A DNA stretch of 64,000 nucleotides from contig CAZFBN010000004.1 in assembly GCA_964517145.1 (NCBI GenBank), positions 21,370 to 85,369 on the forward strand. The letters are read 5' to 3'. The DNA is from JADJNW01 sp964517145 (lineage in GTDB: Bacteria > Bacteroidota > Bacteroidia > Chitinophagales > Saprospiraceae). Shown here piece after piece: positions 31,613 through 41,103 of this stretch. The notes below the pieces were generated by a model. It did not search any database. It was not told where the DNA came from and saw only the letters and a program-made list of their open reading frames with translations. The translations under genes and the position numbers were made by a program. Numbering within the stretch: the first letter of the stretch is position 1; every line of letters begins with the position of its first letter.

Positions 31613-32923
31613 TCACTCTTTATAAAACAACCACTTCCCCAGCTCTTTCATCGTCACTTTTTTGCCATACATCAAAATACCAACCCGATAAATTCTACCT
31701 GCCAGCCACACAAAAAAGATACAAGTCGCTGCTAATATTAAAATCGAAACTGCAATTTGCCAAAACGGTGGATTGAACGCCAGGCGCGCCGGCATGACAA
31801 TAGGCGAAAACAATGGGAAAATCGAAGACCAAACGGCTAGGCTCGAGTTAGGCGCTTGCACGGCTACAAACATGATGTAAAAAGCAATAATGACTGGAAT
31901 GGTGATCGGCAGCGTCAGCGTTTGCCCTTCGCCCAGGTCGTCCCCCATTGCCGAACCAACGGCTGCAAACAAGGACGAATACAGAAAATACCCTCCTAGA
32001 AAATACAAAATAAACATGGGCAAAATGAGCCACCAGTTTTGGCTACGGAACTCTTGCATGGCTAAGCCAATCAGGGCTTCGGTGTCGCCCGCGCTGATTT
32101 CGGTTGCAGCAGCAGCATTAGATTGGCTTGTATCAAAACCAAAAATCAAATTAATTAAAAAACTGGTAGCGGGTATTAAAATTGCCCAAATGGCAACCTG
32201 CGTCAGCCCCACCGCGCCTACGCCAATAATTTTGCCCAGCATTAATTGGAAAGGCTTTACACTCGATATCATAACTTCTACAATACGGCTGGTTTTTTCT
32301 TCCATTACGCTGCGCATCACCATCATACCGTAAATAAAAACCGTCATGTACATAATAATGCCCATCAAGCTGCCAATACCTGCGGCGATGGCACCCGTCA
32401 GGTTGGTTGCGTCCTCGCCTTCGGGATCAATCGGCTCCGGCTCTATATCTATTTGTGTATCAAGGGCTTCGAGTTGCCGGCGTTCCAATTTTAAGCCTTC
32501 AATTTTATAATCGCGCAAGCTATTATCCACCCGGTCTCTGAGAAGTGTTTCTACATCAAGTGTCGGTGGCTCCGGTGAATAATAATAAGCCGTGTATTTT
32601 TTATTAAATAAATCCTTCAAAGTAGGTAATACAAGGATGCCATCATAATCATATTCATCAAATTTTTCACGCAATGCCGCCAGATTCGTTTTTTCAAATT
32701 TAAAATACAAATTGGGTTCATCAGGCACACTGCCTTTCATAATATTCCCCTCATCAATAATAGCAATGCGCTTCGTATCATCGCTTTGATATTGAAAAAT
32801 AAGCCCCACCACAATAAAAAACACAGCAAAACCCACCGGCGTCAAAATGGTAGCAAGAATAAAAGAACGCCGCGTAACGCGCGTGAGATATTCTCGTTTT
32901 ATAATAAGTCCAAGTTTATTCAT
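31613..32923 (-). CDS. ABC-2 type transporter permease (NatB-like)
   Basis: A 436-residue membrane protein. It has an N-terminal helix (about 19-42), a large external loop rich in acidic residues to about 175, then five helices: about 180-200, 230-260, 305-330, 345-365 and 385-410. MTVFIYGMMVMRSVMEEKTSRIVEVMISSVKPFQLMLGKIIGV (seen in parts near 190-235) is the ABC-2/NatB signature. It pairs with the ATPase at 32971, 47 bp away on the same strand, to form an exporter, possibly for sodium or small toxic compounds. The substrate is not shown by sequence. Confidence 0.9.
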   Translation of the reverse strand: MNKLGLIIKREYLTRVTRRSFILATILTPVGFAVFFIVVGLIFQYQSDDTKRIAIIDEGNIMKGSVPDEPNLYFKFEKTNLAALREKFDEYDYDGILVLPTLKDLFNKKYTAYYYSPEPPTLDVETLLRDRVDNSLRDYKIEGLKLERRQLEALDTQIDIEPEPIDPEGEDATNLTGAIAAGIGSLMGIIMYMTVFIYGMMVMRSVMEEKTSRIVEVMISSVKPFQLMLGKIIGVGAVGLTQVAIWAILIPATSFLINLIFGFDTSQSNAAAATEISAGDTEALIGLAMQEFRSQNWWLILPMFILYFLGGYFLYSSLFAAVGSAMGDDLGEGQTLTLPITIPVIIAFYIMFVAVQAPNSSLAVWSSIFPLFSPIVMPARLAFNPPFWQIAVSILILAATCIFFVWLAGRIYRVGILMYGKKVTMKELGKWLFYKE

Positions 32924-32952
32924 TTTAAAATATCATTTTTTAAAATAAAATG

Positions 32953-32991
32953 TAACAACCTTTCAACCTTTCAACTTTTCAACTTTTTCAA
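32953..32991. repeat. Tandem CTTTTCAA/CCTTTCAA units
   Basis: Four to five tandem units of the type AACCTTTC and AACTTTTC lie here and run into the final codons of the ABC ATPase gene, whose last residues LKKLKS are encoded by them. Repeats of this kind recur in several gaps of the window. Confidence 0.5.
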
Positions 32992-33897
32992 CACACTATT
33001 AGAATCATTTACCTGTTTTATAAATATTTCATTCAAAGTGGGCAAAATTTCGTTAAAAGCCTGAATGTAAACCCCTTCGTTTAGCAGGTATTGTAATAAT
33101 GTATTGGAGTTTTGTGCTTCTGATAATTGCACGATGATAGCGCCGTCTTTTTGTTTTACAACATTTACCCGGGTGCTCAAATCCGTCGGGAGCGTCCCTT
33201 GATAATCAATTTTAAATAAATTCTCTTTAAATTTATTTTTAATGTTTTTCACATTGCCTTCCAGCACGTTTTCGCCCTTATTAATCAAAACAATATTGTC
33301 ACAAATTTCCTCTACCTGCTCCATACGGTGCGTCGAAAAAATAATACTAATGCCTTTTTCATTTAATTCATGAATTTCATCTTTAATAAGGTTGGCGTTA
33401 ATTGGATCCAGCCCTGAGAAAGGTTCGTCCAGAATCATCAGTTTCGGGCGATGCACCACCGTAGCAATGAATTGAATTTTTTGCTGCATCCCTTTCGACA
33501 ATTCATCGATCTTCTTCGACCACCAGTCTTCAATATCAAATTTTTGAAACCAATGGTCTATTTCCCGGCGCGCCTGGCTGCGCGACAAGCCCTTGAGCTG
33601 CGCCAAATACAGCAAATGATCGCCTACTTTCATTCTTTTGTACAAACCGCGTTCTTCTGGCATGTAGCCAATTTGCTCCGGGTGGCGGCTATTCAGTTTT
33701 TCGCCATCGAGCCACACCTCGCCTGCATCTGCCTTTGTAATGGAGGTAATAATGCGAATGATGGAAGTTTTGCCGGCACCGTTCGGACCCAGCAAGCCAA
33801 AAATGCTGCCCTTTGGCACTTCAAAACTGACGTGATTGACCGCAATTTGTTTTTCGTAGGATTTTAAAACGTTTTCTAATCGTAAGATATTCGACAT
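32971..33897 (-). CDS. ABC transporter ATP-binding protein (NatA-like)
   Basis: A 308-residue ATPase of the NatA/ABC-2 type. Walker A GPNGAGKTSII is at about 38-48, the signature DELSKGMQQKIQFIA near 128-142 (LSKGMQQ replacing LSGGQ), Walker B KLMILDEPFSGLDP near 149-162 and the H-loop FSTHRMEQ. A C-terminal accessory domain follows. It energises the permease encoded directly downstream. The start at 33897 (MSNILRLENV) fits the family better than 33921. Confidence 0.94.
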   Translation of the reverse strand: MSNILRLENVLKSYEKQIAVNHVSFEVPKGSIFGLLGPNGAGKTSIIRIITSITKADAGEVWLDGEKLNSRHPEQIGYMPEERGLYKRMKVGDHLLYLAQLKGLSRSQARREIDHWFQKFDIEDWWSKKIDELSKGMQQKIQFIATVVHRPKLMILDEPFSGLDPINANLIKDEIHELNEKGISIIFSTHRMEQVEEICDNIVLINKGENVLEGNVKNIKNKFKENLFKIDYQGTLPTDLSTRVNVVKQKDGAIIVQLSEAQNSNTLLQYLLNEGVYIQAFNEILPTLNEIFIKQVNDSNSVLKKLKS

Positions 33898-34044
33898 AAT
33901 GTTCAGTTTACCAAAAACCAAGGTAGCTCGAAAATCCTACAACTTGTCCAAATTTTATATTGAAATTTGGTTTTTACCGATGAAATAAAAATCTGATTGG
34001 TTAAAATACATTTTTGAAAGCAGCATAAAACATCAATTTCCAAT

Positions 34045-34052
34045 TACTTTTG
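34045..34052 (+). promoter_or_regulatory. TAnnTTTG promoter element before the lipid kinase
   Basis: TACTTTTG matches the -7 consensus, 25 bases before the ATG at 34078. A TTTG lies further upstream, but its spacing (28 bases) is longer than usual. Confidence 0.4.
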
Positions 34053-34077
34053 TCGTTCCTATTTCGATCTACATTCT

Positions 34078-35028
34078 ATGCAACACAACAAGCGGAACAC
34101 CTGGTACATCATTGCCAATCCTACGGCTGGTAAAAATGCGGTTGCCCGCTGCTGGCAAGCGTTGGAAGCTTTTTTGAATCAGCATTTGCCCGATCACGTA
34201 GCGGTGAAAACGCAGCGCCGTGCACATGCTACTGAGCTTGCACAGGAAGCCATTCGGCAGGGCTATCGAAAAATTATTGCCGTGGGCGGCGATGGAACCA
34301 ATTTTGAAGTCATCAATGGTATTTTGCAACAACAGGAAGTGCCTGCCACCGATATTATTTATGCGCTGTTGCCCGTTGGTACTGGGAATGACTGGATTCG
34401 CACGCATCAAATTCCTAAAAATTGGGAAAAATGGATGCAAATGTTACAAAACGGGAAAACTTTGTTACAAGACGTTGGCGTGGTTCATTTTTTTGAAAAG
34501 GACAAACCGGCGCAGCGTTATTTCGTCAATGTGGCGGGTATGGCGTATGATGCTTTTGTGGTGCATTATGCAGCGCAATACAAACGTTGGGTGATTCACA
34601 AAATTTTATACTTATTCATGGTCATGCGTTGTTTGTTCAAATACAACCTCACGCGTGCACAAGTGATTTTCAACGAAAAATCCATTGAAGATTATTTTTA
34701 TACCATCAATATCGGCATTGGTCGCTATTCGGGCGGCGGCATGCGCCTGGTGCCGCACGCTGACCCTACCGATGGGCAGTTAGCGCTTACCCTTGCCCGT
34801 AGAGTGTCAAAATTGGGCGTGCTGCTCAACACGTATCGTTTTTACAATGGCACTTTGGGTGAGCACCCGCAGATTGATTTGTACCAAACGACTCACATTC
34901 GAGTGGAGTCTTTGGAAAAAGGGCAAGCGCTTTGGGTAGAAGCAGACGGCGAGTTTTTGGGCGATGCGCCGGCAACATTTTCTTTACTTTCCAATGCTTT
35001 GAGAATAGTAGTGCCAGAGGCTAATTGA
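34078..35028 (+). CDS. Diacylglycerol/sphingosine kinase-like lipid kinase
   Basis: A 316-residue enzyme of the DAGK_cat/LCB5 superfamily that phosphorylates lipid hydroxyl groups. WYIIANPTAGKNA near 9-21 and AVGGDGTNFEVINGI near 62-76 (GGDGT, the ATP-binding motif) are characteristic, followed by LPVGTGNDWIR near 101-111. The C-terminal half holds GGGMRLVPHADPTDGQL, typical of YegS-like kinases. It is probably bound to the inner face of the membrane, and the exact lipid is unknown. Confidence 0.93.
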   Translation: MQHNKRNTWYIIANPTAGKNAVARCWQALEAFLNQHLPDHVAVKTQRRAHATELAQEAIRQGYRKIIAVGGDGTNFEVINGILQQQEVPATDIIYALLPVGTGNDWIRTHQIPKNWEKWMQMLQNGKTLLQDVGVVHFFEKDKPAQRYFVNVAGMAYDAFVVHYAAQYKRWVIHKILYLFMVMRCLFKYNLTRAQVIFNEKSIEDYFYTINIGIGRYSGGGMRLVPHADPTDGQLALTLARRVSKLGVLLNTYRFYNGTLGEHPQIDLYQTTHIRVESLEKGQALWVEADGEFLGDAPATFSLLSNALRIVVPEAN

Positions 35029-35209
35029 ATCGAAAGTCGAAAGGAAGGAATGGTGCCTTTTTATTGACATGATGAATGAATTAGCTCCTCTTCCTAATTT
35101 TTTTTTAAAATTTTTTCTAAAAAAAGTGACCTGCCTCGATTTGCTGCGTATCAATAATAAAACGCATCCCATTTAAAGCAAATTAAATCCGTAATAAAAA
35201 CCTTTTAAA

Positions 35210-35902
35210 ATGAAAAAGATAAGTCTGATTGTTCTTTGTCTTAGTTTGTTTTTTGCAGCACAGGCACAGCTTACTCCAAAAGGCGTCGCTCAGTCGCAGG
35301 TAATGGAAAGAACCGAAACGATGAGTATGGGCAACAAAACTGCTTTGGTAGTGCAGCTGTCGGGTGTGAGCGAAAAGCAAGTAGGGGAATTCTGGGAGAA
35401 ATTTATGAAAAAGCGCTACAATGCGAAAGCCGAGTGGCAGCGCAAATCGAAAGAATGGTTTATTGACAACATCAACCTGCCTGCAATTGGCGGCGCAACA
35501 CCTGTGGATTTACACGCAACTGCAAAAGGCAAGGAAAATGCAACGTTTTCGCTGTGGGTCAACATGGGTACGGAATTTTTGAATTCTGACCAGTATTACA
35601 GCCAATACAAAGAAGCTGAGAAGTTGGTGGAAGATTTTACAACAGAAGTAGAAAAAGAAAAAATAGCAATAGAACTGGCAGACCAGGAAAAGCAATTGAA
35701 GTCTTTTGAAAAAGAACTGGAAAAACTAATCGCTGCTAATGATCGCTATCACAAGGAAATAGAGAAAGCAAAAGCAGCCATTCAAGAGGCGGAAAATAAC
35801 ATTGTACAAAACGAAAAAGACCAGGAGTTGGCTCGCCAAAAGATTGAAAATCAGAAAAAAGTAGTAGAAACCGTACAGCAGAAAAAGAACGATATTCAGT
35901 AA
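35210..35902 (+). CDS. Secreted coiled-coil protein, unknown function
   Basis: A 230-residue protein with a signal peptide of about 20 residues ending FFAAQAQ. The part to about 135 is globular (KTALVVQLSGVSEKQVGEFWEKFMKK near 45-70). From about 145 to the end there is a long coiled coil rich in Glu, Lys and Gln (KEKIAIELADQEKQLKSFEKEL, ENIVQNEKDQELARQKIENQ). I do not recognise a named family. A periplasmic scaffold or spacer role is plausible. It is followed by a strong terminator at 36026. Confidence 0.7.
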   Translation: MKKISLIVLCLSLFFAAQAQLTPKGVAQSQVMERTETMSMGNKTALVVQLSGVSEKQVGEFWEKFMKKRYNAKAEWQRKSKEWFIDNINLPAIGGATPVDLHATAKGKENATFSLWVNMGTEFLNSDQYYSQYKEAEKLVEDFTTEVEKEKIAIELADQEKQLKSFEKELEKLIAANDRYHKEIEKAKAAIQEAENNIVQNEKDQELARQKIENQKKVVETVQQKKNDIQ

Positions 35903-36025
35903 AAGGGAGCTTCTGGCGGAAGCACTTTAGCTCAAAAACCGATTCGATTTAATAGATTGGGTAGCCGAAATATATAGGGTAAAGGCATAGGATTGTTATT
36001 AAGGTTTTAAGAAAACTATTCTCCG

Positions 36026-36063
36026 GCGAGCGATTGTGATGATCGCTCGCTTTTTTATTTTTT
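36026..36063 (+). terminator. Strong intrinsic terminator before the dnaB leader
   Basis: GCGAGCGAT (36026-36034) pairs perfectly with ATCGCTCGC (36042-36050) around a 7-base loop, followed by a T-run with one A. It separates the upstream coiled-coil gene from the DnaA-box region. Confidence 0.92.
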
Positions 36064-36080
36064 AACACTTCGTTACAAAC

Positions 36081-36284
36081 TTATCCACATTTCGACGTTT
36101 GTACTTTACTTAACATTGCGTATATTTACTAATTCAAAAGCGACAAGAAGAGGCAATGATAAATATTTAATTTTTTCTAATAAATATTTTTTACATCTAA
36201 AAAAACCGCATTTAATTAACATACACTTTACAAATCCGTTGTTTTTCCACATTTTCTGCACCTGTTATCCACAATTGTTGATAA
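36081..36284. other. Candidate replication origin or DnaA-controlled region: four DnaA boxes plus AT-rich stretch
   Basis: Perfect DnaA boxes TTATCCACA occur at 36081-36089 and 36265-36273. One-mismatch boxes are TTTTCCACA at 36243-36251 and, in the reverse direction, TGTTGATAA at 36276-36284. Between 36110 and 36240 the sequence is very AT-rich with long A and T runs, as in DNA-unwinding regions. The segment has no open frame and lies between a terminator and dnaB, the replicative helicase gene. This is the pattern of oriC, but a DnaA-regulated dnaB promoter would look the same. Confidence 0.5.
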
Positions 36285-36325
36285 GCTAACCTTGTTTTTC
36301 ACGCGTAAATCTCGTTCAGAAAGTG

Positions 36326-36333
36326 TAGTTTTG
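36326..36333 (+). promoter_or_regulatory. TAnnTTTG promoter element of dnaB
   Basis: TAGTTTTG matches the -7 consensus 34 bases before the dnaB ATG. The DnaA box at 36265 lies about 50 bases upstream of it, close enough to influence it. Confidence 0.45.
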
Positions 36334-36367
36334 TAGAAAGAGCAATATAAATTTAGATATTTTTAAT

Positions 36368-37909
36368 ATGTCAGAACCCAACAATCCGGTTAAAGCTTTA
36401 GGCAACACTCGCAATAGCAAAGGGCTCGTAAAAAAACGGAGCGAGGAGTTGTCGGATTATGTGTTTGGCAAAGTACCGCCTCAGGCATTGGCGCTGGAAG
36501 AAGCCGTGTTGGGGGCGCTGATGCTTGACAAAGACGCGATGTCTATTGTAATGGACATTTTGCGACCGGACAGTTATTATACAGAAGCACACCAGTTGAT
36601 TTATAAAGCAATGCTCCAATTATTTGAGCATTCGCAACCCATTGATTTATTGACGGTAATGGAGCAGTTAAAAAAAACAGGGGATCTGGAAACAACGGGC
36701 GGACCGGCGTACCTGGCTTCTTTGACCAATAAAGTGGCTTCTGCTGCCAATATTGAATTTCATGCGCGTATCATTGCTCAAAAATTCATTCAGCGGGAGT
36801 TGATTCGGGTTTCTACCAATGTAATTCGCGACGCATTTGAAGATACAACCGATGTGTTCGACCTTTTGGACGCTGCCGAACAAGGGTTGTTTTCTATTGC
36901 AGAAAAAAACATGAGTCGCGGCTACGAGGCAATGTCTTCGCTCGCCAGCAAAGTTTATAAACAATTGCAGGAAGTCAAAGACAAAGAAGACGGTCTGACG
37001 GGTATTCCTTCGGGGTTTACAGAATTGGATCGCCTCACGTCGGGTTGGCAGCCTTCCGATTTGATTATCATTGCAGCACGCCCTGGTATGGGTAAAACCG
37101 CATTCGTGCTTTCCGCTGCGCGCAACACCGCAGTTGAATTCAGCAAAGGCGTGGCGATTTTTTCTTTGGAAATGTCGAGCGTACAGCTTGCGCTGCGTAT
37201 GATAGCGATGGAAGCGGAAGTATCTTCGAGTAAATTACGCAATGGGCAGTTTGACCAAGATGAAAGCGTGCGCTTGAATGCTGCCATCGAGCGCATCGGT
37301 GAAGCCCCTATTTTCATTGACGATACAGCGGGTATCAATATCTTTGAACTCCGAGCCAAGTGCCGTCGCATGAAAATGCAGCACGATATTCAGTTGATTA
37401 TCATTGACTACTTGCAACTGATGAGTGGTGGCGGCGACAATCAGCGCGGCAATCGCGAACAAGAAGTAAGTGCCATTTCGAGAGCGCTGAAAGCATTGGC
37501 AAAAGAGTTGAGCGTACCGGTTATTGCCTTGTCGCAGCTGAGCCGGGCAGTGGAAGTGCGCGGTGGCAGCAAGCGTCCGCAGCTGAGTGATTTGAGAGAA
37601 TCGGGATCTATCGAACAAGATGCTGATATTGTGTCGTTTATATATCGTCCAGAATATTATGGAATAACGGAAGACCCGGAAGGACAATCATTAAAAGGGG
37701 TAGCCGAAATTATTGTTGCAAAACACAGAAATGGCGCTTTGAAAGACGTACGTTTGCGGTTTACCGATCAGTTTGCGCGTTTTTCCGATTTAGACGATAC
37801 CAGCTTTGGCGATTTTTCTTTTGATACCGCGCCGAGCGATTCTTCCGCTTCGTCGGGCATTATTACGCGTCCTTCAAAAATGAATGAAGATGAAGATATT
37901 CCGTTTTGA
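36368..37909 (+). CDS. dnaB: Replicative DNA helicase DnaB
   Basis: A 513-residue hexameric helicase that unwinds DNA at the replication fork. The N-terminal domain (about 30-130) has PPQALALEEAVLGALMLD; the RecA-like ATPase domain has Walker A ARPGMGKTAF at about 237-246, Walker B IIIDYLQLM near 344-352 and VIALSQLSRAVEVRGGSKRPQLSDLRESGSIEQDADI (in parts, 380-420) with the arginine finger. The C-terminus is acidic and ends DEDEDIPF-like (MNEDEDIPF). No intein is present. It follows the DnaA-box region directly. Confidence 0.98.
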   Translation: MSEPNNPVKALGNTRNSKGLVKKRSEELSDYVFGKVPPQALALEEAVLGALMLDKDAMSIVMDILRPDSYYTEAHQLIYKAMLQLFEHSQPIDLLTVMEQLKKTGDLETTGGPAYLASLTNKVASAANIEFHARIIAQKFIQRELIRVSTNVIRDAFEDTTDVFDLLDAAEQGLFSIAEKNMSRGYEAMSSLASKVYKQLQEVKDKEDGLTGIPSGFTELDRLTSGWQPSDLIIIAARPGMGKTAFVLSAARNTAVEFSKGVAIFSLEMSSVQLALRMIAMEAEVSSSKLRNGQFDQDESVRLNAAIERIGEAPIFIDDTAGINIFELRAKCRRMKMQHDIQLIIIDYLQLMSGGGDNQRGNREQEVSAISRALKALAKELSVPVIALSQLSRAVEVRGGSKRPQLSDLRESGSIEQDADIVSFIYRPEYYGITEDPEGQSLKGVAEIIVAKHRNGALKDVRLRFTDQFARFSDLDDTSFGDFSFDTAPSDSSASSGIITRPSKMNEDEDIPF

Positions 37910-37938
37910 TGGAATATTGGAAAATGGAATAAATAAAA

Positions 37939-38865
37939 ATGGACAGAAAAAGACGACCCTCTGGGCGAGATAACAACAAGGATCGAGCGCGGAGCACGAG
38001 GCAGAAGCGCAGTGGCGATGAAGAACAAAGACGTTCTTTTGGCAGAAAACCTCGTCCGGCGAGATCGGAGGATGAAAGACCTCGGCGCAATGAGTTGCGG
38101 CAATCCACAACGAAACATAAAGCATTCAAGCCCTCAGCGGATGAAAACGAACCCATGCGCCTCAACAAATACATTGCGCACTGCGGCATCAGCTCGCGTC
38201 GGCAGGCGGTGGAATTTGTAAAAAAAGGGGAAGTGACCGTCAACGGCGAAGTGGTCAAAGAGCCCTTTTATCTGGTGCAACCACAGGATAAAGTGACTTA
38301 CAAAGGCAAATTGATAAAACCCGAAGCCAACAAGGTTTACATTTTAATGAATAAACCCAAAGGATACCTGACTACCGTAACGGATGATCGCGGTAGAAAA
38401 ACGGTGATGGATTTGCTGAAAGGCAAAGTGGAGGAGCGCATTTTTCCGGTTGGAAGGCTCGACCGCGCTACGACCGGGCTTTTGCTGCTGACGAATGACG
38501 GCGACCTGGCAAAAAAACTTTCGCACCCGAGCCACAAAGTGAAAAAATTGTATCACGTAGTGCTCGACAAACCAGTTGCCAAAGTGGATTTGGAAAAAAT
38601 CAAAAAAGGCGTAGAACTAGAAGATGGGGTCGCTCAAGTGGATGGGGTGGATTATGTCAATGATGCCCCTAAAAATGAGGTTGGCATTGAATTACACATT
38701 GGTAAAAATCGTATTGTAAGACGAATTTTTGAACACTTGGGCTATCAGGTCGAAAAACTGGATCGGATGTATTATGCCGGGTTGACCAAAAAAGACCTCC
38801 CGCGCGGATTTTTTCGCCATTTAACTGAAAAAGAAGTAATTATGCTCAAGCATTTTACTAAATAG
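37939..38865 (+). CDS. RluB-type 23S rRNA pseudouridine synthase
   Basis: A 308-residue RNA-modifying enzyme that isomerises uridine to pseudouridine. Residues 1-70 are a very basic, Arg-rich low-complexity tail (DRKRRPSGRDNN, RSTRQKRSGDEEQRR). Then comes an S4 RNA-binding domain (about 73-130: MRLNKYIAHCGISSRRQAVEFVKKG) and the catalytic domain with GRLDRATTGLLLLTNDGD near 170-187, whose Asp is catalytic. RluB/RluE family; the site modified is most likely in 23S rRNA. The basic tail is longer than usual and probably binds RNA. Confidence 0.9.
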   Translation: MDRKRRPSGRDNNKDRARSTRQKRSGDEEQRRSFGRKPRPARSEDERPRRNELRQSTTKHKAFKPSADENEPMRLNKYIAHCGISSRRQAVEFVKKGEVTVNGEVVKEPFYLVQPQDKVTYKGKLIKPEANKVYILMNKPKGYLTTVTDDRGRKTVMDLLKGKVEERIFPVGRLDRATTGLLLLTNDGDLAKKLSHPSHKVKKLYHVVLDKPVAKVDLEKIKKGVELEDGVAQVDGVDYVNDAPKNEVGIELHIGKNRIVRRIFEHLGYQVEKLDRMYYAGLTKKDLPRGFFRHLTEKEVIMLKHFTK

Positions 38866-38885
38866 CTATTTATTTCTTATTTGAA

Positions 38886-38946
38886 ATTTGACGTTTCTGC
38901 AAAGCGTTGACAATAAACTAATTAAAAACGTCAAATAAAAAATTTT
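38886..38946. terminator. Stem between convergent genes
   Basis: ATTTGACGTTT (38886-38896) pairs perfectly with AAACGTCAAAT (38936-38946). The 39-base loop is long. It lies between the converging pseudouridine synthase and TolC genes, where a shared bidirectional terminator is expected. Confidence 0.45.
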
Positions 38947-38959
38947 GAATTAAAAATAG

Positions 38960-40300
38960 TTATCGAACCAAGCCACCCACTAACCGAATTAATTCTGTTT
39001 CAGTCGTTTTTAAATTAAAAATAGCATTCAAGCGTGATTGCGTTGCATTGATATAAGACAATTGCACCTGCCGATAGTCGAAAATATTAACCAAACCTGC
39101 TTCAAATCGGTCTTCGGCGATAGCCAGGCTGCGTCGTGCATTTTCCACCAATTGATTCGTGACTTGTACCAATTGTTTTTGATTGTTATACGTTGCTAGC
39201 GTATTTTCCAAGTCCCCGGAAATAGTGCGTTTGTAATCTTCAATATCCAATTGAGCAATGATTTCGCGCACCCGTGCATTTTCAATATTTCGGCGACGCA
39301 CGCCCCAATCAAAAATATTATAAACCGCAGAAAAATTGATAAAAGTATTAAGGTTGTTGGTGCCCACGCCGCCGAGGTCGCGCGTATCGCCACTTGCCAC
39401 GGTACTCGTTCCCACCAGGTTATTATTCAAACCAAAGGTGCTGCCTGCCCGAAGCCCCACGAACGGATATTTTGTCGTTTCAATCAAACGAGTGCTCAAT
39501 TGTGCCAATTCACGATTGATAAACAAATTTTGCAACGTCCGGTTATTGGCAAGTATGCGCGTACGCAGGTCCTGAGCAGCATAATTCTGCGCATCAAATT
39601 CCAACTGATCCGTCAGCTGATAACGGCGGCTGAGGTCATCCACGCCCATCGCCAAATTCAGGCTGCGGAGTGCATTTTCAAAGGTGTTTTGTTGAATCAA
39701 ATAACTTGTGGAGTCGTTGATGTAAGCATCCTGCGATTGTAACACATCAAAAGAAGCCGCCTGCCCAAATTCCTGGCGAGCGATGGTATAATCCAGGCGC
39801 TCTTTCGATAGTTTGAGCACTTCTTCGCGCACACCGAGCTGCTCTTGCTGCACCAAAGCTTGATAATACGCCAAAATAATATCCTGAATGGAATTTTCCA
39901 CCATAATTTGCACACTGCCCTGGCTGAGCAATTCCAATTGTTCCAATTGCTGCTTCGTTACCCGCACGCGTCCGCCATTGTACAAGGTCCAATTCAATTC
40001 AACGCCTGGCGAAATGTTAGAAGTCACCAAATTGCTTTGACGCACAAAAGAAGCCGGATTTTTAGTGTTATTAGCTCGACTGTAGCCGTTGTTCCAGTTA
40101 AGCGTTGCATCCAATGATGGATAGCGCCCAGCGATGCTCCAATCATTTTGCTTTTGCGCAATTTCCAGTTCCCGCTCGGCAATTTGAATTTGATAATTAT
40201 TTTGCAAACCTAACGCAATTGCTTGCTGAAGGCTGAGATTTTCCTGACTAAAGGCTGCGGTTAATGCAAGTAAATAAATGAAGGTGAGACAAATACGCAT
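38960..40300 (-). CDS. TolC family outer-membrane efflux protein
   Basis: A 446-residue outer-membrane channel with a signal peptide of about 18 residues (ending AAFSQ). Two outer-membrane efflux protein repeats are visible: the first starts LSLQQAIALGLQNNYQIQIAERELEIA; the second starts near 240 with DLRTRILANNRTLQNLFINRELAQL. Long helices and the GRVRVTKQQLEQL segment are typical. It would form the exit duct of a tripartite pump, but no membrane-fusion or inner-membrane pump gene is adjacent, so it must pair with a remote pump. Confidence 0.92.
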   Translation of the reverse strand: MRICLTFIYLLALTAAFSQENLSLQQAIALGLQNNYQIQIAERELEIAQKQNDWSIAGRYPSLDATLNWNNGYSRANNTKNPASFVRQSNLVTSNISPGVELNWTLYNGGRVRVTKQQLEQLELLSQGSVQIMVENSIQDIILAYYQALVQQEQLGVREEVLKLSKERLDYTIARQEFGQAASFDVLQSQDAYINDSTSYLIQQNTFENALRSLNLAMGVDDLSRRYQLTDQLEFDAQNYAAQDLRTRILANNRTLQNLFINRELAQLSTRLIETTKYPFVGLRAGSTFGLNNNLVGTSTVASGDTRDLGGVGTNNLNTFINFSAVYNIFDWGVRRRNIENARVREIIAQLDIEDYKRTISGDLENTLATYNNQKQLVQVTNQLVENARRSLAIAEDRFEAGLVNIFDYRQVQLSYINATQSRLNAIFNLKTTETELIRLVGGLVR

Positions 40301-40455
40301 GGTTGAAAATTCTATTTTTTAGAATGATGATTGTAGCGTTTATTATAATATAAAATATTGATAAAATGTAAATTTTAAATAACTGCCATTTTATTATATT
40401 CTATTTAAAATACTTTACAAAATAAAAAAAACATTAAAATGTAATACTTTTAAAA

Positions 40456-40962
40456 TCAGCTGTCTAAAACCTTTGGAACTTCGGTTTGAACCTCTGGCTT
40501 CGTATCCAATGAAAAAATTCTCCGTTCAAAAGCAAAACGCTTGGAGAAAAAATTATATACAAATACCAAAAGCATGGTACTAATTTTCATAACCTGTGGA
40601 TTGTGTGCAAAAAATGGCATTTTTACAAACACCCACGTCAGCCCTGCGCTCAGCGCAATGCCGCCCGCCGACACCAGGATGTACAACGCAAAAATAACCG
40701 AAGCTGCCCGTCTTTGCTCAAATATAAACCGTTTGTGTAGTACATAATTGAACAGTACGCCACTAGCATAAGCAATCATGTCGGCGATTACACTTTTACG
40801 TTTGAACTCGGGTAGGGTTGTATCGAGTTGATCCAAATCAAAACCCCAGTAAAACAGCACGTTGAACACCGTAAAATTGACCACCGAAGCCATTGCTCCG
40901 GTTATGGCAAATTTTGCAAACAGCAACAAAAAACGCTTCATTCGTTCGCGGAAGTCATTCAT
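40456..40962 (-). CDS. GtrA-like flippase or membrane protein
   Basis: A 168-residue inner-membrane protein with four helices. FAKFAITGAMASVVNFTVFNVLFYW near 16-40 and ADMIAYASGVLFNYVLHKRFIF near 68-90 fit the GtrA/DPMS family, which is thought to move undecaprenyl-linked sugars across the membrane in surface glycan synthesis. A start at 40962 (MNDFRERMK) is used in preference to a frame from 41079, whose extra residues do not fit the family. Confidence 0.85.
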   Translation of the reverse strand: MNDFRERMKRFLLLFAKFAITGAMASVVNFTVFNVLFYWGFDLDQLDTTLPEFKRKSVIADMIAYASGVLFNYVLHKRFIFEQRRAASVIFALYILVSAGGIALSAGLTWVFVKMPFFAHNPQVMKISTMLLVFVYNFFSKRFAFERRIFSLDTKPEVQTEVPKVLDS

Positions 40963-41103
40963 AACTAGACACTTATCAAAAGAGGATGCCTTATTGGATG
41001 AATCCTCTTCAAATCCGCCGCAAATTACTGCTTTTAGACAAAGACGGGCATTATTATTTTCCCAATGAAAAAGTTGCACAGGGACTTTTTAACAGAAAGA
41101 TAA

